Assembly (NCBI GenBank): GCA_031002005.1 | Contig: JARYHS010008074.1 | Coordinates: 11,850,924 to 11,914,923 of the forward strand | DNA length: 64,000 bases | Reading direction: 5' to 3' | Source: Vandiemenella viatica | Taxonomy: Eukaryota; Arthropoda; Insecta; Orthoptera; Morabidae | Part shown: positions 22,952 through 33,574 of the stretch, piece by piece | Position numbering within the stretch: position 1 is the first letter of the stretch | Layout of the letters: the number at the start of each line of letters is the position of its first letter | Translations under genes and position numbers: made by a program | The notes under the pieces: model-generated | What the model was told of the DNA's origin: nothing | Seen by the model: the letters and a program-made list of their open reading frames with translations, nothing else | Databases searched by the model: none

Positions 22952-24035
22952 CAGTCAATCTGGTTTAGATACATGGATGACACATTTGTAGTTTGGCCAC
23001 ATGGAGAAACGGAGTTAAGTTTTTCTTGATCATATCAATAGTATTCATGCGAAAATAAAGTTCACGATGGAAATGGAAACGAATGGATAGCTGGCATTCT
23101 TGGATGTGCTGGTCAAAAGAAAAGAAGGGAAACTAACAAGCACTGTCTACAGAAAAGCTACACATACTGACCGCTATTTAAATGCTACGTCCCATCATCA
23201 CCCTGCTCAAAAAGAGCACTGATCAATAGTTTATTTTATAGGGCGGAGAGAATCGCGGATTCTGATCATATAAGGGAAGAAAAGAAACATCTTAATTGGG
23301 CCCTGCGACAGAATGGATATAGTAGTCAGATGATAAGCCGTGCTTTGAAATGCAGACAGCATAAGGACGACCACAAAAAAGAAATGGAACAAAAGAAGGC
23401 TCTACTCCCATATGTAAAGGGAGTCACTGAGAGGATAAGTAAAGTGCTGGACAAAATCAATGTCCTACCTATCTTCACCAGTAAAAATAAGGTTAGAAGC
23501 ATTTTAAGGTCAGCGAAAGATCGTAGAGCGCCATTACAATCGAGTGGTGTGTATAAGATTCCCTGCGATTGTGGTCAGGTGTACATAGGTGAGACATGCC
23601 GAGCAGTATCCGTTAGGGTGAAAGAACATCTTCGTCACGCCAGACTAGAACAAACCACGAAATCGGCAGTGGCGGAACACCAAGTAGAAGCAGGACACAA
23701 AATTCAGTGGGATAAAACTATGATCTTAGCAAAGCCAAAAGATTTTTTAGAACGGAAAATAAGGGAATCCATCGAAATTTATAAAAATCCTAACAATTTC
23801 AACAGACGGCGGCTATGGTTTAAGCCAAATGTGGAAGTGTGTGCTAGCAAATGAACACGTAACAACTACAAGATCGCTCCATAATACATAAACCTCTTTG
23901 GAACAGAAAATATTCTTTGGCGGATAAACAAAATCATCTTTGCCGGTGATAATAAACATCGAATTAAGTATCAAGACGGCGAGATAAGCAGAAGCCCTGA
24001 CCAAGGCTCCAGGTTGGGGCCGAAACGTTGGCGTT
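22952..24035 (+). mobile_element. Penelope-like element, 5'-truncated tandem copy
   Basis: Aligns along its length with 25496-26595 of the following copy. It begins in the middle of the reverse transcriptase at the RYMDDTF motif and ends in the shared repeat (pseudo-LTR) that opens the next copy. The reverse transcriptase part is broken by small indels and a stop. The endonuclease part remains open (next entry). Confidence 0.85.
23330..23854 (+). pseudogene. Penelope-like GIY-YIG endonuclease, open but partial frame
   Basis: A 174-codon open frame covering the end of the reverse transcriptase and the whole GIY-YIG domain. Key residues: GVYKIPCDCGQVYIGET (GIY and YIG with the Penelope-type CxC between them), RVKEHLRHAR with the catalytic-type Arg, AVAEHQVEAGH with a conserved Glu, and a C-terminal NFNRRRLWFKP. 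In intact Penelope-like elements this domain nicks target DNA for target-primed reverse transcription. The frame starts within a truncated copy, so a complete protein cannot be made from it. It differs from the copy at 25991-26401 by very few residues, showing that the duplication is recent. Confidence 0.85.
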
Positions 24036-24042
24036 ATCAGCA
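23985..24042 (+). ncRNA. hammerhead-ribozyme-like motif, copy 1 (core mutated)
   Basis: Same stretch as 26540-26597, but the core reads CTGACCA instead of CTGACGA, changing a core G. Stem II (GGCTCC/GGGGCC, loop AGGTT) and GAAA are kept. If the motif was a ribozyme, this copy should be inactive. Confidence 0.3.
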
Positions 24043-25970
24043 AAGAAACGCAGCGCAAAACCCGAAAAGAAACAAGCAAGTGCAATTTTCGATAATGACG
24101 CCTGCGAAAAGTGTGAAATTTTATATTACTGACCTGTACGGGCAGGAGACGTTTAATATGTGTAGACAATTTGATAATATATCTCAGAAGAAAAGCCGCA
24201 TACTAGCGAATTTATCGTTTTTATTGAGATGTAGAGATAAACAAGTTATTCCGAAATGTGTTCGTATCAAATGTCATTTTGATACGGTAAAAGCAGAGAA
24301 CATTCTCTCTCGAGCAAGTATGGCTCTGCTTCGCGAACGTATACAGGATTTGCGGAGAAAATTAGACTATGTGGATAAACAGTTGTATCAACTAAGAATT
24401 ACATTGTCTAATAGGATCACACCATTCCTTTGGAACAAGTTTGACAGAATGGTTACGGAAGTGGCCTATAACGAATGGAACAAAGTAACAAATTCACAAA
24501 AGAAAAATTTAATCAATTAAATAAGAATAGTGATATCAAGACTACACAGATGACTACAGTCAGGAATCTATCTTCGGTGGCACTTAATGAAGATCAGATT
24601 TCAATTCTCAGTAAGGGATTCAAATTTGCACTGACCCCTTGTGAAATTCCAAAAGAAGAAGTGATAGTCGGCGTAGAACGTGCAGTACAAGGTTTGCCAA
24701 AATTGTTGGCAGAAAACGTAAGAATGGAGGTGGCTACTATTTTAAAAAAAGGCAAAGCCACCTAGATCCAATATTACTGGGAAAGAAAGGAAAGCATTAT
24801 TTGAATTAAAGAAGAATCCAGACATAATAATTCTACCTGCGGACAAGGGAAATAGTACAGTGATTTTGGACATTAATATTTATAAGCAAAAAATTGAGCA
24901 GTTATTAGAGGACAAGACATACAAAAAATTAAACAAAGACCCAACGGAAAACGTTGCCAAACTCACTAGGAAACTTGTAAACAACCTAAATCTTGCCTGG
25001 TCTACGAAACAAACTATATTGACCAGCAATCCAATGATTCCGCTCTTTTACGGCCTTCCAAAAATACACAAGAAAGACATACCGCTACGTCCGATCGTAA
25101 GTGCAATTGATTCTCCAACATATGGATTAGCAAAATTTTTAGCGAATAAATTAGAACCACTTATAGGTCATACAGACAGTTACATAAGAAACTTGACGCA
25201 TTTTGTGGACAAGATACGAAATATTTCTCTTTCTCAGAACGATCTTCTCGTCAGCTTTGACGTAGTTTCACTTTTCACTAACGTACCAATAGAAGGAGTT
25301 ATGGACATCATAAAGAAAAAAATTTGATCATGAATGGAGCCAGCTGTTTCAGCATTGCTTGAGAACTACCTATTTCCAATGGAACAACAATTATTATGAA
25401 CAGCAAGCTATGGGCTGTCCCCTCTCCCCAGTGGCAGCAAACTTGTACATGGAAAAATTTGAATGTGACGCAATTTCTACTGCCACAAAGAAACCGTCAA
25501 TCTGGTTTAGATACATGGATGACACATTTGTAGTTTGGCCACATGGAGAAACGGAGTTAAAAGTTTTTCTTGATCATATCAATAGTATTCATGCGAAAAT
25601 AAAGTTCACGATGGAAATGGAAACGAATGGACAGCTGGCATTCTTGGATGTGCTGGTCAAAAGAAAAGAAGGGAAACTAACAAGCACTGTCTACAGAAAA
25701 GCTACACATACTGACCGCTATTTAAATGCTACGTCCCATCATCACCCTGCTCAAAAAAGAGCACTGATCAATAGTTTATTTTATAGGGCGGAGAGAATCG
25801 CGGATTCTGATCATATAAGGGAAGAAAAGAAACATCTTAATTGGGCCCTGCGACAGAAGGGATATAGTAGTCAGATGATAAGCCGTGCTTTGAAATGCAG
25901 ACAGCATAAGGACGACCACAAAAAAGAAATGGAACAAAGAAGAAGGCTCTTCTCCCATATGTAAACGGAG
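24014..25970 (+). pseudogene. Penelope-like reverse transcriptase, broken by frameshifts
   Basis: Nearly full-length reverse transcriptase spread over several frames (24014-24520, 24475-24765, 24767-25327, 25359-25964). In order, visible blocks are an N-terminal helical region (RLDYVDKQLYQL-like), ILPADKGNSTVILD, FYGLPKIHKKD, SFDVVSLFTNVPIEG, QAMGCPLSPVAANLYME, FRYMDDTFVVW (catalytic DD kept) and [10 protein letters not shown]. These are the hallmark blocks of Penelope-like, telomerase-related reverse transcriptases. At least three frameshifts or stops interrupt it. It is followed in another frame by the endonuclease. The 5' end lies in the repeat shared with the upstream copy. Confidence 0.9.
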
Positions 25971-25990
25971 TCACTGAGAGGATAAGTAAA

Positions 25991-26401
25991 GTGCTGGCCA
26001 AAATCAATGTCCTACCTATCTTCACCAGTAAAAATAAGGTTAGAAGCATTTTAAGGTCAGCGAAAGATCGTAGAGCGCCATTACAATCGAGTGGTGTGTA
26101 TAAGATTCCCTGCGATTGTGGTAAGGTGTACATAGGTGAGACATGCCGAGCAGTCTCCGTTAGGGTGAAAGAACATCTTCGTCACGCCAGACTAGAACAA
26201 ACCACGAAATCGGCAGTGGCGGAACACCAAGTAGAAGCAGGACACAAAATTCAGTGGGATAAAACTATGATCTTAGCAAAGCCAAAAGATTTTTTAGAAA
26301 GGAAAATAAGGGAATCCATCGAAATTTATAAAAATCCTAACAATTTCAACAGACGGCGGCTATGGTTTAAGCCAAATGTGGAAGTGTGTGCTAGCAAATG
26401 A
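25991..26401 (+). pseudogene. Penelope-like GIY-YIG endonuclease, second copy
   Basis: 136 open codons with GVYKIPCDCGKVYIGET, KEHLRHAR, AVAEHQVEAGH and a C-terminal RRRLWFKPNVEV. It is separated from the reverse transcriptase frame ending at 25964 by a frameshift. It is almost the same as 23330-23854 (Gln to Lys in the CGxVYIG loop is one difference). Domain intact, parent protein broken. Confidence 0.85.
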
Positions 26402-26539
26402 ACACGTAACAACTACAAGATCGCTCCATAATACATAAACCTCTTTGGAACAGAAAATATTCTTTGGCGGATAATCAAAATCATCTTTGCCGGTGATAAT
26501 AAACATCGAATTAAGTATCAAGACGGCGAGATAAGCAGA

Positions 26540-26597
26540 TAAGCAGAAGCCCTGACGAAGGCTCCAGGTTGGGGCCGAAACGTTGGCGTTATCAGCA
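26540..26597 (+). ncRNA. hammerhead-ribozyme-like motif in the Penelope-like 3' region
   Basis: The order CTGACGA (26552-26558), stem II GGCTCC-AGGTT-GGGGCC, GAAA (26577-26580), then a short stem III (ACG-TTGG-CGT) matches the core layout of minimal hammerhead ribozymes. Such motifs are known in Penelope-like elements. I could not find a convincing stem I, so activity is doubtful. Confidence 0.4.
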
Positions 26598-26640
26598 AAG
26601 AAACGCAGCGCAAAACCCGAAAAGAAACAAGTAAGTGCAA

Positions 26641-26974
26641 TTTTTATAAGAATTTTCTGTGTTTGTGGAAGGTTAAATCAAATGATTTCAAAATTAAAAA
26701 TTTAAAAAATCGTGAATATGATCAGTTAGTAGAATTCAGCAGGGTAAATGTATGTGAAAGTGAAAACAAATATTTCGTCACTGAAAGGATTCAAGAAACT
26801 CGGCGGCAATTCGAAAAGAACTGAGAAAAATATATGCAAGCAATTCCAAATCTTGGAGGGATATTCCAGTTGCCAAAAAACGAATAGTAGGAGGCAAACA
26901 TTACTCTGGAGTTATGCTCTTCCTCATGACTGTGTCTTGTTTTGATGTTTGTGGAGATACTAACTTTAACTTCA
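26641..26974. other. unassigned stretch
   Basis: Between the Penelope-like element and a LINE tail. No feature recognised; one short frame has no motif. Confidence 0.35.
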
Positions 26975-27170
26975 CCTTCTTAGGTAAGGGTGTCAGAGAT
27001 TGGCATAAGCTACAAAGGGAAATGATGAACAATTTACCATAAAAGTTGAAAGAATTTAAATTTAAAATTGTTGTGGGCATATGTAGGTGGGTGCAGGAAA
27101 GGGGGAAGCTGGGTGTGTAGGGAAATTGCCACAGGAGCGTGCGCTCCATTGCAATTTAATTAAATATTAT
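26975..27170 (+). mobile_element. CR1-like LINE (family B) 3' tail, sense copy
   Basis: Encodes remnants of GKGVRDWHKL and MMNNLP, then the 3' end with the hairpin GGAGC-GTGC-GCTCC (27134-27147), TTGCAATTTAATTAAAT and a TATTAT tail. This is the only LINE piece of size on the + strand apart from the uncertain one at 30308. Confidence 0.8.
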
Positions 27171-27172
27171 TA

Positions 27173-27518
27173 CAGTAGAACACCAATTATCCGAACTCCG
27201 ACCATTCGAATCGCTGATTATCCGAATTGCTTTTTTAATTAAGACGGAGATGTTAAGCAAGCAAAGACTTTCATTTACAGTGCGGTTCGTACATACTGTA
27301 CTAAAGTGCAGCACTTATAAGTACGCCTAACATGTAGAAGTGTAGCCTTTTCATTTAATTAATTAAAAGCTCTTTTTCTTCAAAAATAGTTATTCTCTTT
27401 TTCAAAATACATACAGTAATTAAGTAGACTCTTTTTCCGAAAAAATCCAAGTATCCGAATTTTTGATTATCCGAATGGGGTCCGTTCCCAATTGATTCGG
27501 ATAATTTGAGTTCTACTG
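27173..27518. mobile_element. pogo/Tigger-type MITE
   Basis: Inverted ends CAGTAGAACACCAATTATCC and, at the right, the complement of CAGTAGAACTCAAATTATCC, with TA on both sides (27171-27172 and 27519-27520). TTATCCGAAT-type motifs repeat inside both ends. The TA target and CAGTAGAAC ends fit pogo-like Tc1/mariner MITEs. It is inserted into the AT tail of the LINE fragment. Confidence 0.85.
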
Positions 27519-27520
27519 TA

Positions 27521-28428
27521 TTATTAAAATGTAGTTATATATGGAATTGTCGTTTCATAGAAAATTTTATAAATCATCTGGGTCATTTATTTCCCGTTGC
27601 CTCTCACTAAAGAGGCATGTGTTCATATAGATCTCTAGTTTCGTGCCATCTTTCCGCCCATATACACTTTGTTTATTTAATTCTTTCTGTAACACAAAAA
27701 TAAAAAATAAAAAATGTAAAGCAGTTGTTCAGTTTGTCATTTCTTTTGGAGGATATTTTAAATATACTTATAAACACAAGCACAACTAACAAAAACGTCG
27801 ACGACCTGAAAACCGAATGTTGCAAGCTGGACCGTCTACAAAACTTTCCAACCCGGCGGAAAGTCCACGCGCCACAGGATAACTGTCATTTTTGGCGCGT
27901 ACGCAGTCCTGGCGCGCGCGACTGGAGTGTTGACCATTTTTCGTCGCACGCTCCAGGAGCGACGGTCCAACCTCACGCTCCGGCGCGGCAGTCCGGAGCG
28001 CCGTTCCAAACCGTCAGTTTGGCGCGTATGTGTAAACGGGCCTATTCGCTGCCATTATTATTCTTGGCAGTTTTCTATGGAGTTCTTGTCTTTCGACATT
28101 TTCTCCTTATTCACTCGATGGGACATTGCTTCACCTTTGGCTTGTCGTTTTGGTTGGAGTGTTTTATTTAAATTTGGTTTTGGCTTTTTAGTGTTACATA
28201 AGCAATGCTACTGGTCTTCTGTGCCGGCCGGCGGAAACTTCGTACTGACAGTTTCCTGCGCGTTATTAGCTCCTCATTCATTTCCGTTCAACGTTTTATT
28301 ATTTCGTTGGTTGTTTCTCTGTAGGACGTATTACAGTATTCTAAACTATATAAAAAAAGTGACCATCTGATACAATTGCTTATATTTTCAGTAGTGAAAA
28401 TAGACCTTTAGGATATTTATCCGATTAT
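27521..28428. other. unassigned region with GC-rich block
   Basis: AT-rich flanks around a GC-rich block (about 27840-28060) carrying GGCGCG and CTCCGGCGCGGCAGTCCGGAG and ending in GTGTAAACGGGCC. It resembles the ends of other GC-rich blocks near 22690 and 35900. Open frames of 147-148 codons here have no recognisable domain and are not called. Confidence 0.35.
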
Positions 28429-28630
28429 CGCTCTGGCCTCTCATTCGGGAGGACGCCGGTTCGAATCCCCGTCTGGGCATCCAGATTTGGATTTTCCATG
28501 GTTTCCTCAAATCACTCCAGGCGAATGCCGGGATGCTTGCTTCAAAAAGCCGTGGCCGAATTTCTTCCCGTTCTTTGTCCCCAGCCCCGTCCCGCTTCTA
28601 ATGACGTCGACGAGGCGTGAAGCCACAAGA
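28429..28630 (+). mobile_element. tRNA-derived SINE (type 1), head-truncated
   Basis: B box GGTTCGAATCCCC at 28458-28470, then the common body CCATGGTTTCC, AATCACTCCAGGCGAATGCC, GGCCGAATTTCTTCC and the end GACGAGGCGTGAAGCCACAAG. The first ~35 bases of the head are lost or mutated. Confidence 0.85.
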
Positions 28631-29608
28631 AAAAAAAGTGCGAATTATTTTTCTTTTACGTACAACTGGTCTAAAGTAATACTGGCTATTTGCTGGTTAC
28701 GATACATTTTTTGCTGGAAAATTAACTAAAAACAGTCGTGATTGGAATACAAGTTGGATTAAGATACGTTCAAAATTGTAATTCATCTTTAGTCAAAGTA
28801 GCCTCGACGGTACCTTCTGAATGGATCTTCTGAAAGGCGGGAGACACTGTCACTCAAACTACGAATAGACTCGATCGGAAAAGGTTAAGCTAACCACTAT
28901 TTTCAGGACCTGTTGAAATCTAATATTTGCAAACCTAATTTTTTTCTATAAACAACCTCAAATTTATTTGATTTTAACTGCAATAATTATTTTTAAATTT
29001 CTAATATAATATATATATGTCTAGAAAAAAGGAGAAATATCTGTATTTTCGCCTTGATGCGGCCGATATTATTGATATCGCCTTGATGTCGATATAAATA
29101 TCGATATTCATATTAACTTGCATTCCTACTTGTCATGACATTAATGGCGCAATTATGTTCCAATTGCAACAACTAGTGTTCATAACACACCTTAAAACGA
29201 TGTGATACGAGTAAACAATAATTGAAGGTGTACAGAAAGTAATTACTACAAAGCAGAGATTAAAAATACCTAATCAGAGAGTGGTTTCGACTGCTGGTTG
29301 CAGTCAGATGATGACGTGCACGTCGCTTGACGGTAAAACACAACTCGCGCCCCATTGTTCGTGGGAAAATAAGACAGCGACAGGAGGGATTTGACTGTCG
29401 AGGTGGTAGGCGAGTCGTCCTATATTTAGAGCCCCGTATCACACGCTAGCTGCCCGTCCATACTATATATAACAATAGCCAGCGACGCGTCACCGCTGCC
29501 GCCCATCAGCGTCAACACTGAGACTCCTCACACTCGGCCTCAAATTTTCACTTTATATACATTTTTTAGTATTAATAAAAATTTACACGTTTCATCGCAA
29601 AGAAACCA
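28631..29608. other. unassigned AT-rich stretch
   Basis: No gene recognised. A small run near 29058-29118 repeats GATATCGCCTTGATGTCGA and ATATCGATATT motifs. Confidence 0.4.
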
Positions 29609-29807
29609 AGCCTGATGGGTGAGCGGTAACGCTCTGGCCTCTCATTCGAATCTTTGTCTGGCCATCCAAATTTCGGGTTCTCATGATTTCCAGAAATCTT
29701 TGGGATGGTTCCTTCAAAAGGGCATAGCCGAATTCCATCCCGTTCTTTGCCTCCAGTCCTTTATTGCCTCTAATAACCTCCACGTCGAAGAGGCGTAAAG
29801 TCATAAG
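29609..29807 (+). mobile_element. tRNA-derived SINE (type 1), diverged
   Basis: Head GATGGGTGAGCGGTAACG (A-box region) and CTCTGGCCTCTCATTCGAAT, with the B box partly deleted. Body and GAAGAGGCGTAAAGTCATAAG end are recognisable, followed by an A-rich tail. More diverged than the copies at 32673 and 37090. Confidence 0.75.
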
Positions 29808-30306
29808 AAAAAAAAAGAAATAAATTGCTAGTCCCACTGCTAATTTTTATATTAACCAGCAGTAAGTAGATATCCCGCTCCTTGCAACCAACTGTTGGTT
29901 TTGGCGGTAGCGATATCACTTAGCGTGTTATTACTACTAGTCAACAAACCACTTTACAAGTTATACATTTTAGCGCAACAGGTATAATCGACAAATAATT
30001 CAATCATTACGCTCATTTATTTGCCAAACTTTATTTTATCCTTCAAACACTCGCTGCTACAATACACTGCCAACACACTCCTATCCATACATTCTTTCTT
30101 AGTCCTCTCTCGCCATCTTGACAACTTTACTCCCACTCCACTAACAGTAGTACCAACTACAACAAACTAAATTATTAAGACAACTTAAAATTACCCCAAA
30201 TGTCTAAACAAACTACTTATGCTGTGAAGTCTGTTTAACCTATTTTATTTACAATTATTTTTATAACAATGATTTTGTGAGTGGGATCTCACAAAATTAA
30301 GGCACT
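29808..30306. other. unassigned stretch
   Basis: No feature recognised. Confidence 0.4.
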
Positions 30307-30307
30307 T

Positions 30308-30640
30308 TACTGTAGAGAAGCATGGGATTTCCAGAGCGAAGGAAAATTGAAGCATTTCAGATAAGGGCCAATAGACGGATTCTGAGAATTTAAGTGGACA
30401 GTGCGAGATGAGAGTGTTTTGGAAATGAGGTAAGAAGTTTGTGGAAGTGTCTTAAAAAAGATAGGATGGTGGATAATATTTTGAGACTTGGGCGGTTGGT
30501 TTATTAATGGAGGGAACAGTCGAAGAACTTTAGAAGACAAAGAATAGAATATATGAAGCAAATAACTGAGGACTTAACTTGTAAGGGGGGTATGCTGAGT
30601 CAGCGCAAGATAGCAGATGGATGATTGCAACAAACCAGTC
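30308..30640 (+). pseudogene. possible LINE reverse transcriptase C-terminal remnant
   Basis: The + strand reads MRKIEAFQIRANRRILRI-like, then EVCGSVLKKI, RRL and RIEYMKQI(T)EDL, ending IAxxxMIATNQS. This resembles the tail of insect LINE polyproteins (..RRxLRIxW..., ..RGRxRxEYxxQI..). Many frameshifts. Low-certainty assignment. Confidence 0.4.
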
Positions 30641-30774
30641 GATTCCCTAGTCATTTAATTTCCCCTTTATGTATATATTTAAATTTTCTTTTATAGCTGA
30701 AATGTTAAATTCCTCCCCCATTTACTTTTCCGATTTTTAAATTTTAATTTTAAAATCCTTTAGCTTTTTTAAAT

Positions 30775-32265
30775 ATTTATCACTACACTTGGTAATTTGT
30801 TCAAATTCCTGACGCCCTTAACAACAAAAGAAAATTTTTCCACTCCCTTATGCAAGAAATCGAGCCCAAACTTGTGGTCATGGTCGCCTTTCTCCTTCCA
30901 TGCACTATTCCTAATTCTTTTACCAATTTCCATCCAAGTCCCATCATCAATATATGGCCTGCACATTTCCAGCAATCTCTTCACCCTCCTCCTTTCCTCC
31001 AATGACTCCCAATCCAGCTTCTGTATCATATCAGTTACTGACTGGGTCCTGCGATAATTTCCACAAACAAATCTAGCTGATCTTCTTTGCACACCTTCCA
31101 ACTCCTGTATTTGATCTCCAAAATGTGGTACCAAACTACATCACCATATTCAACAAATGATATGACCAAAGTTTTGTACCCCAACTCCCTAACTTCTCAA
31201 TTACATCCTCTCATCACCCTCTCCAGAAAATGAAGGATTTTGTAACCTTTTTCTGCCACCTGCCCAATTGAGTTTATCAAACGTTATGCAAAGAATTTAC
31301 ACTTCATCAAGCAAATCTGACCCTACTCTGTAATCATAATTAACCTTTAGATCTATTTATCTGTGTACCTTAAAAGCCAACTCTTCTTGGCATTTATCTT
31401 CATTCCATGCTAACCTACCCATTTAGATATTCTATCCAGATCATCCTGCAACTGTGCAGTCTTCACCTGTTTTTATCCTATTGTATACCATTGTATCATT
31501 TGCAAAATACCTAGATTCTGACCGTAACACAGTCATTCATTAGAATAATGAACAGCAACTCCCATATTTACTTCTACTTCTTTTGATAATGTATTTCCTA
31601 CTCCAACCCTTTGCTTTCTGACTTTTAAGAATTCCTGTGCCCAGCAAGTAACTTTTTCATCCAATTCAATACATTTCAGTTTATTTAAAACCATTTTATG
31701 ACTCACTCTGTCAAATGTCTTAAAAAAGATCTAGTGCCACACTATCAATTTGGCCTCCCATTTCCAATTCATTTGAAATATCTTGCATATAACCCACTAT
31801 CTGAGATTCAAATGAATATCCTTGCCTAAAGCCATGTTGTCGATCTGAAAACTAGTTTCTATCTTCACAGATATTTCTGATATAGTTCCATATCAATCTC
31901 TCCATCATTCTGCCTATCACTGATGACAAACTAATTGGCCAGAAATTTTCACCATATTTTTAACCCTTCCTTTATGATCTGGTATCACTATCGATCTTTT
32001 CCAATCCTCTGGTAAGCAGCAAGTCTCCAAACTCATTTTAAACAAAATTTTAAGATAAGGTACAATATCGTATCCCACAATCTTTAATAAATCTGTAGTG
32101 TTATTACCTACATCAGTTATGTTACTTTTTTTAGCTTTCTGAGTTACTTCGCAATTTCCTGTGAATTTATTTCAAATTTTGTAGGTTCGTTTCATTCTCT
32201 CCCATCACAGGATGACTGTCCCTAGTTGTCTCACCAAACCTGTCACTCAGTATCTCTGCAATTTT
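30775..32265 (-). pseudogene. CR1-like LINE (family B), long degenerate copy
   Basis: The best frame (30769-31134) shows QIQELEGVQRRSARFVCGN, DMIQKLDWESLEERRRVKRLL, DHDHKFGLDFLHKGVEKFSF and KLPSVVINI. Upstream on the minus strand are fragments of YKTLV, the FADD region, the ..MTHKMVLNKLK palm motif, the Cys-rich LxTCCLPxDWK motif and earlier blocks out to about 32265. Stops and indels throughout. It is antisense to the host gene, like the other large LINE pieces. It keeps more of the 5' half of the reverse transcriptase than the 12.5-kb copy. Confidence 0.8.
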
Positions 32266-32289
32266 AAAATCGTAAAGTAAATATGAACA

Positions 32290-32565
32290 GTAGACTGAAC
32301 GCGTGGTGGCGAGTCTGGCGGCGCCGCCTGGTGGCCTAGTGTAATAAGCTACGTAAGATACAATGCCCCGCCACGACTCTCGGCCACCAGTGGTTGCCGG
32401 CCTGGTGGCCGGGCAGGGCAGCCAGCCGGCCGCCAGTTTCTGGCGGCGCCACTGGCTGCCCTAGTGTAATAAGCTCCACAAGACTCAATGCCCAGCGACG
32501 AGCAGAGCCACCAGTGGCGCGGCTGGTTGCGCCGCCATGTCGCCTAGTGTAATAAGGCCCTAACT
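32290..32565. repeat. GC-rich repeat with three CCTAGTGTAATAAG units
   Basis: CCTAGTGTAATAAG recurs at about 32335, 32460 and 32544. The units between are GC-rich blocks of GGCGGCGCC, CACCAGTGG and CCGGCC. The spacing is uneven (about 125 and 84 bp), as in nested or partly deleted MITE copies with a CCTAGTGTAATAAG end. Confidence 0.6.
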
Positions 32566-32672
32566 CGCATTTGTATCTATTTTTCTATTCGTTCCTCGCC
32601 AATTCACTACCTTGTCCTCCACTGTGAAGCCCTCATAAAATAATTTTGTATCCTATTACATGACAAAACATC

Positions 32673-32907
32673 ACCGAGCGTGGTGGGTGAGCGGTTAACG
32701 TTCTGGCCTCGCATTCGGGAGGACGCAGGTTCGAATCCCCGTCCGGGCATCCAGATTTGCGTTTTCCATGGTTTCCCCAAATCACTCCAGGCGAATGCCG
32801 AGATACCTCCTTCAAAAAGGCCGTGGTCGAATTCCTTCCCGTTCCTTGTCCCGAGTCCCATCCCGCCTCTAATGACCTTAGCAATCGACGAGGCGTAAAG
32901 CAGTAGG
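32673..32907 (+). mobile_element. tRNA-derived SINE (type 1), complete-looking copy
   Basis: Starts CCGAGCGTGGTGGGTGAGCG (A-box region), B box GGTTCGAATCCCC at 32728-32740, body CCATGGTTTCCCC and CACTCCAGGCGAATGCCGAG, and end GACGAGGCGTAAAGCAGTAGG. Box spacing matches a tRNA-type pol III promoter. This is the best reference copy in the window. Confidence 0.9.
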
Positions 32908-33517
32908 ATTGTGATCTTAATGAAAATAGTATGTCCATATTACAGAAAGGAATTAACATCGTAGCTAATTTGTTGATGATAATGTTTAATGATATGAATA
33001 ATAATAAAATAAAACGTAGAAAAACGTTAAAAGAGTGGATATTAAAAAGAAATGCTTTAAATGCCTCAGCGCTTTTTTATAAGTGAAAGTAGAGTTGCAT
33101 CATTTAAGACTAACTGTATCTCAATTTGAAGAGCTATTGTGAAATATTGCTTCCCGATACATAAAAAATGACACCGCTATGAAGCAATTTTTTGATAGTC
33201 TCTAAAATCCTTGTTCTTACAATTTTTATGCTTAAAATTTCACGGAATTTCCTCACTTTAATTCAGTTCTAATTCTTGATTAAAAAGTTGGTCTGTATGG
33301 AGTAAAAAAATTTTTATATAACGCAAAAATATTGGAATATATTTTTTAATTTCAACATAAGTACAATTTACATAAACAATACATTAAAAAATTAGAGAGA
33401 GAGAGAATATTTGATATTACAGTATATTATTATCCATAGTAAAAAGTAAAATTATACTATACCTAATGAAGAAGGCAAATCGGACTTTTGAGATGCGTTT
33501 TCGACATATTGCTTCAT
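32908..33517. other. unassigned AT-rich stretch
   Basis: No gene recognised; a short (GA)n run lies at about 33394-33407. Confidence 0.45.
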
Positions 33518-33574
33518 TTTTTTTTTTTTTTTTTTTTTTTTCGAATCGCCCATCTTTGGGGTACGTCAGATCAA

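Larger units (their letters stand above)
24036..26640 (+). mobile_element. Penelope-like element, nearly full copy
   Basis: About 2.6 kb from the pseudo-LTR to the 3' end, where AGTGCAATTTT gives way to unique sequence. The 3' part (26560-26637) repeats the 5' part (24005-24090): both contain GGGGCCGAAACGTTGGCGTT and AACGCAGCGCAAAACCCGAA. It sits head-to-tail with the truncated copy before it. A 10-bp step, AGATAAGCAG, is duplicated at 26530-26546 relative to the other copy. Confidence 0.85.

Noticed and set aside
23813..24169. 118-codon minus-strand frame (and 25776-26133)
   Set aside because: Antisense shadows of the Penelope-like element.
27725..28370. Two overlapping frames of about 147 codons
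   Set aside because: They overlap each other in different frames across a GC-rich repeat-like block with no recognisable motif.
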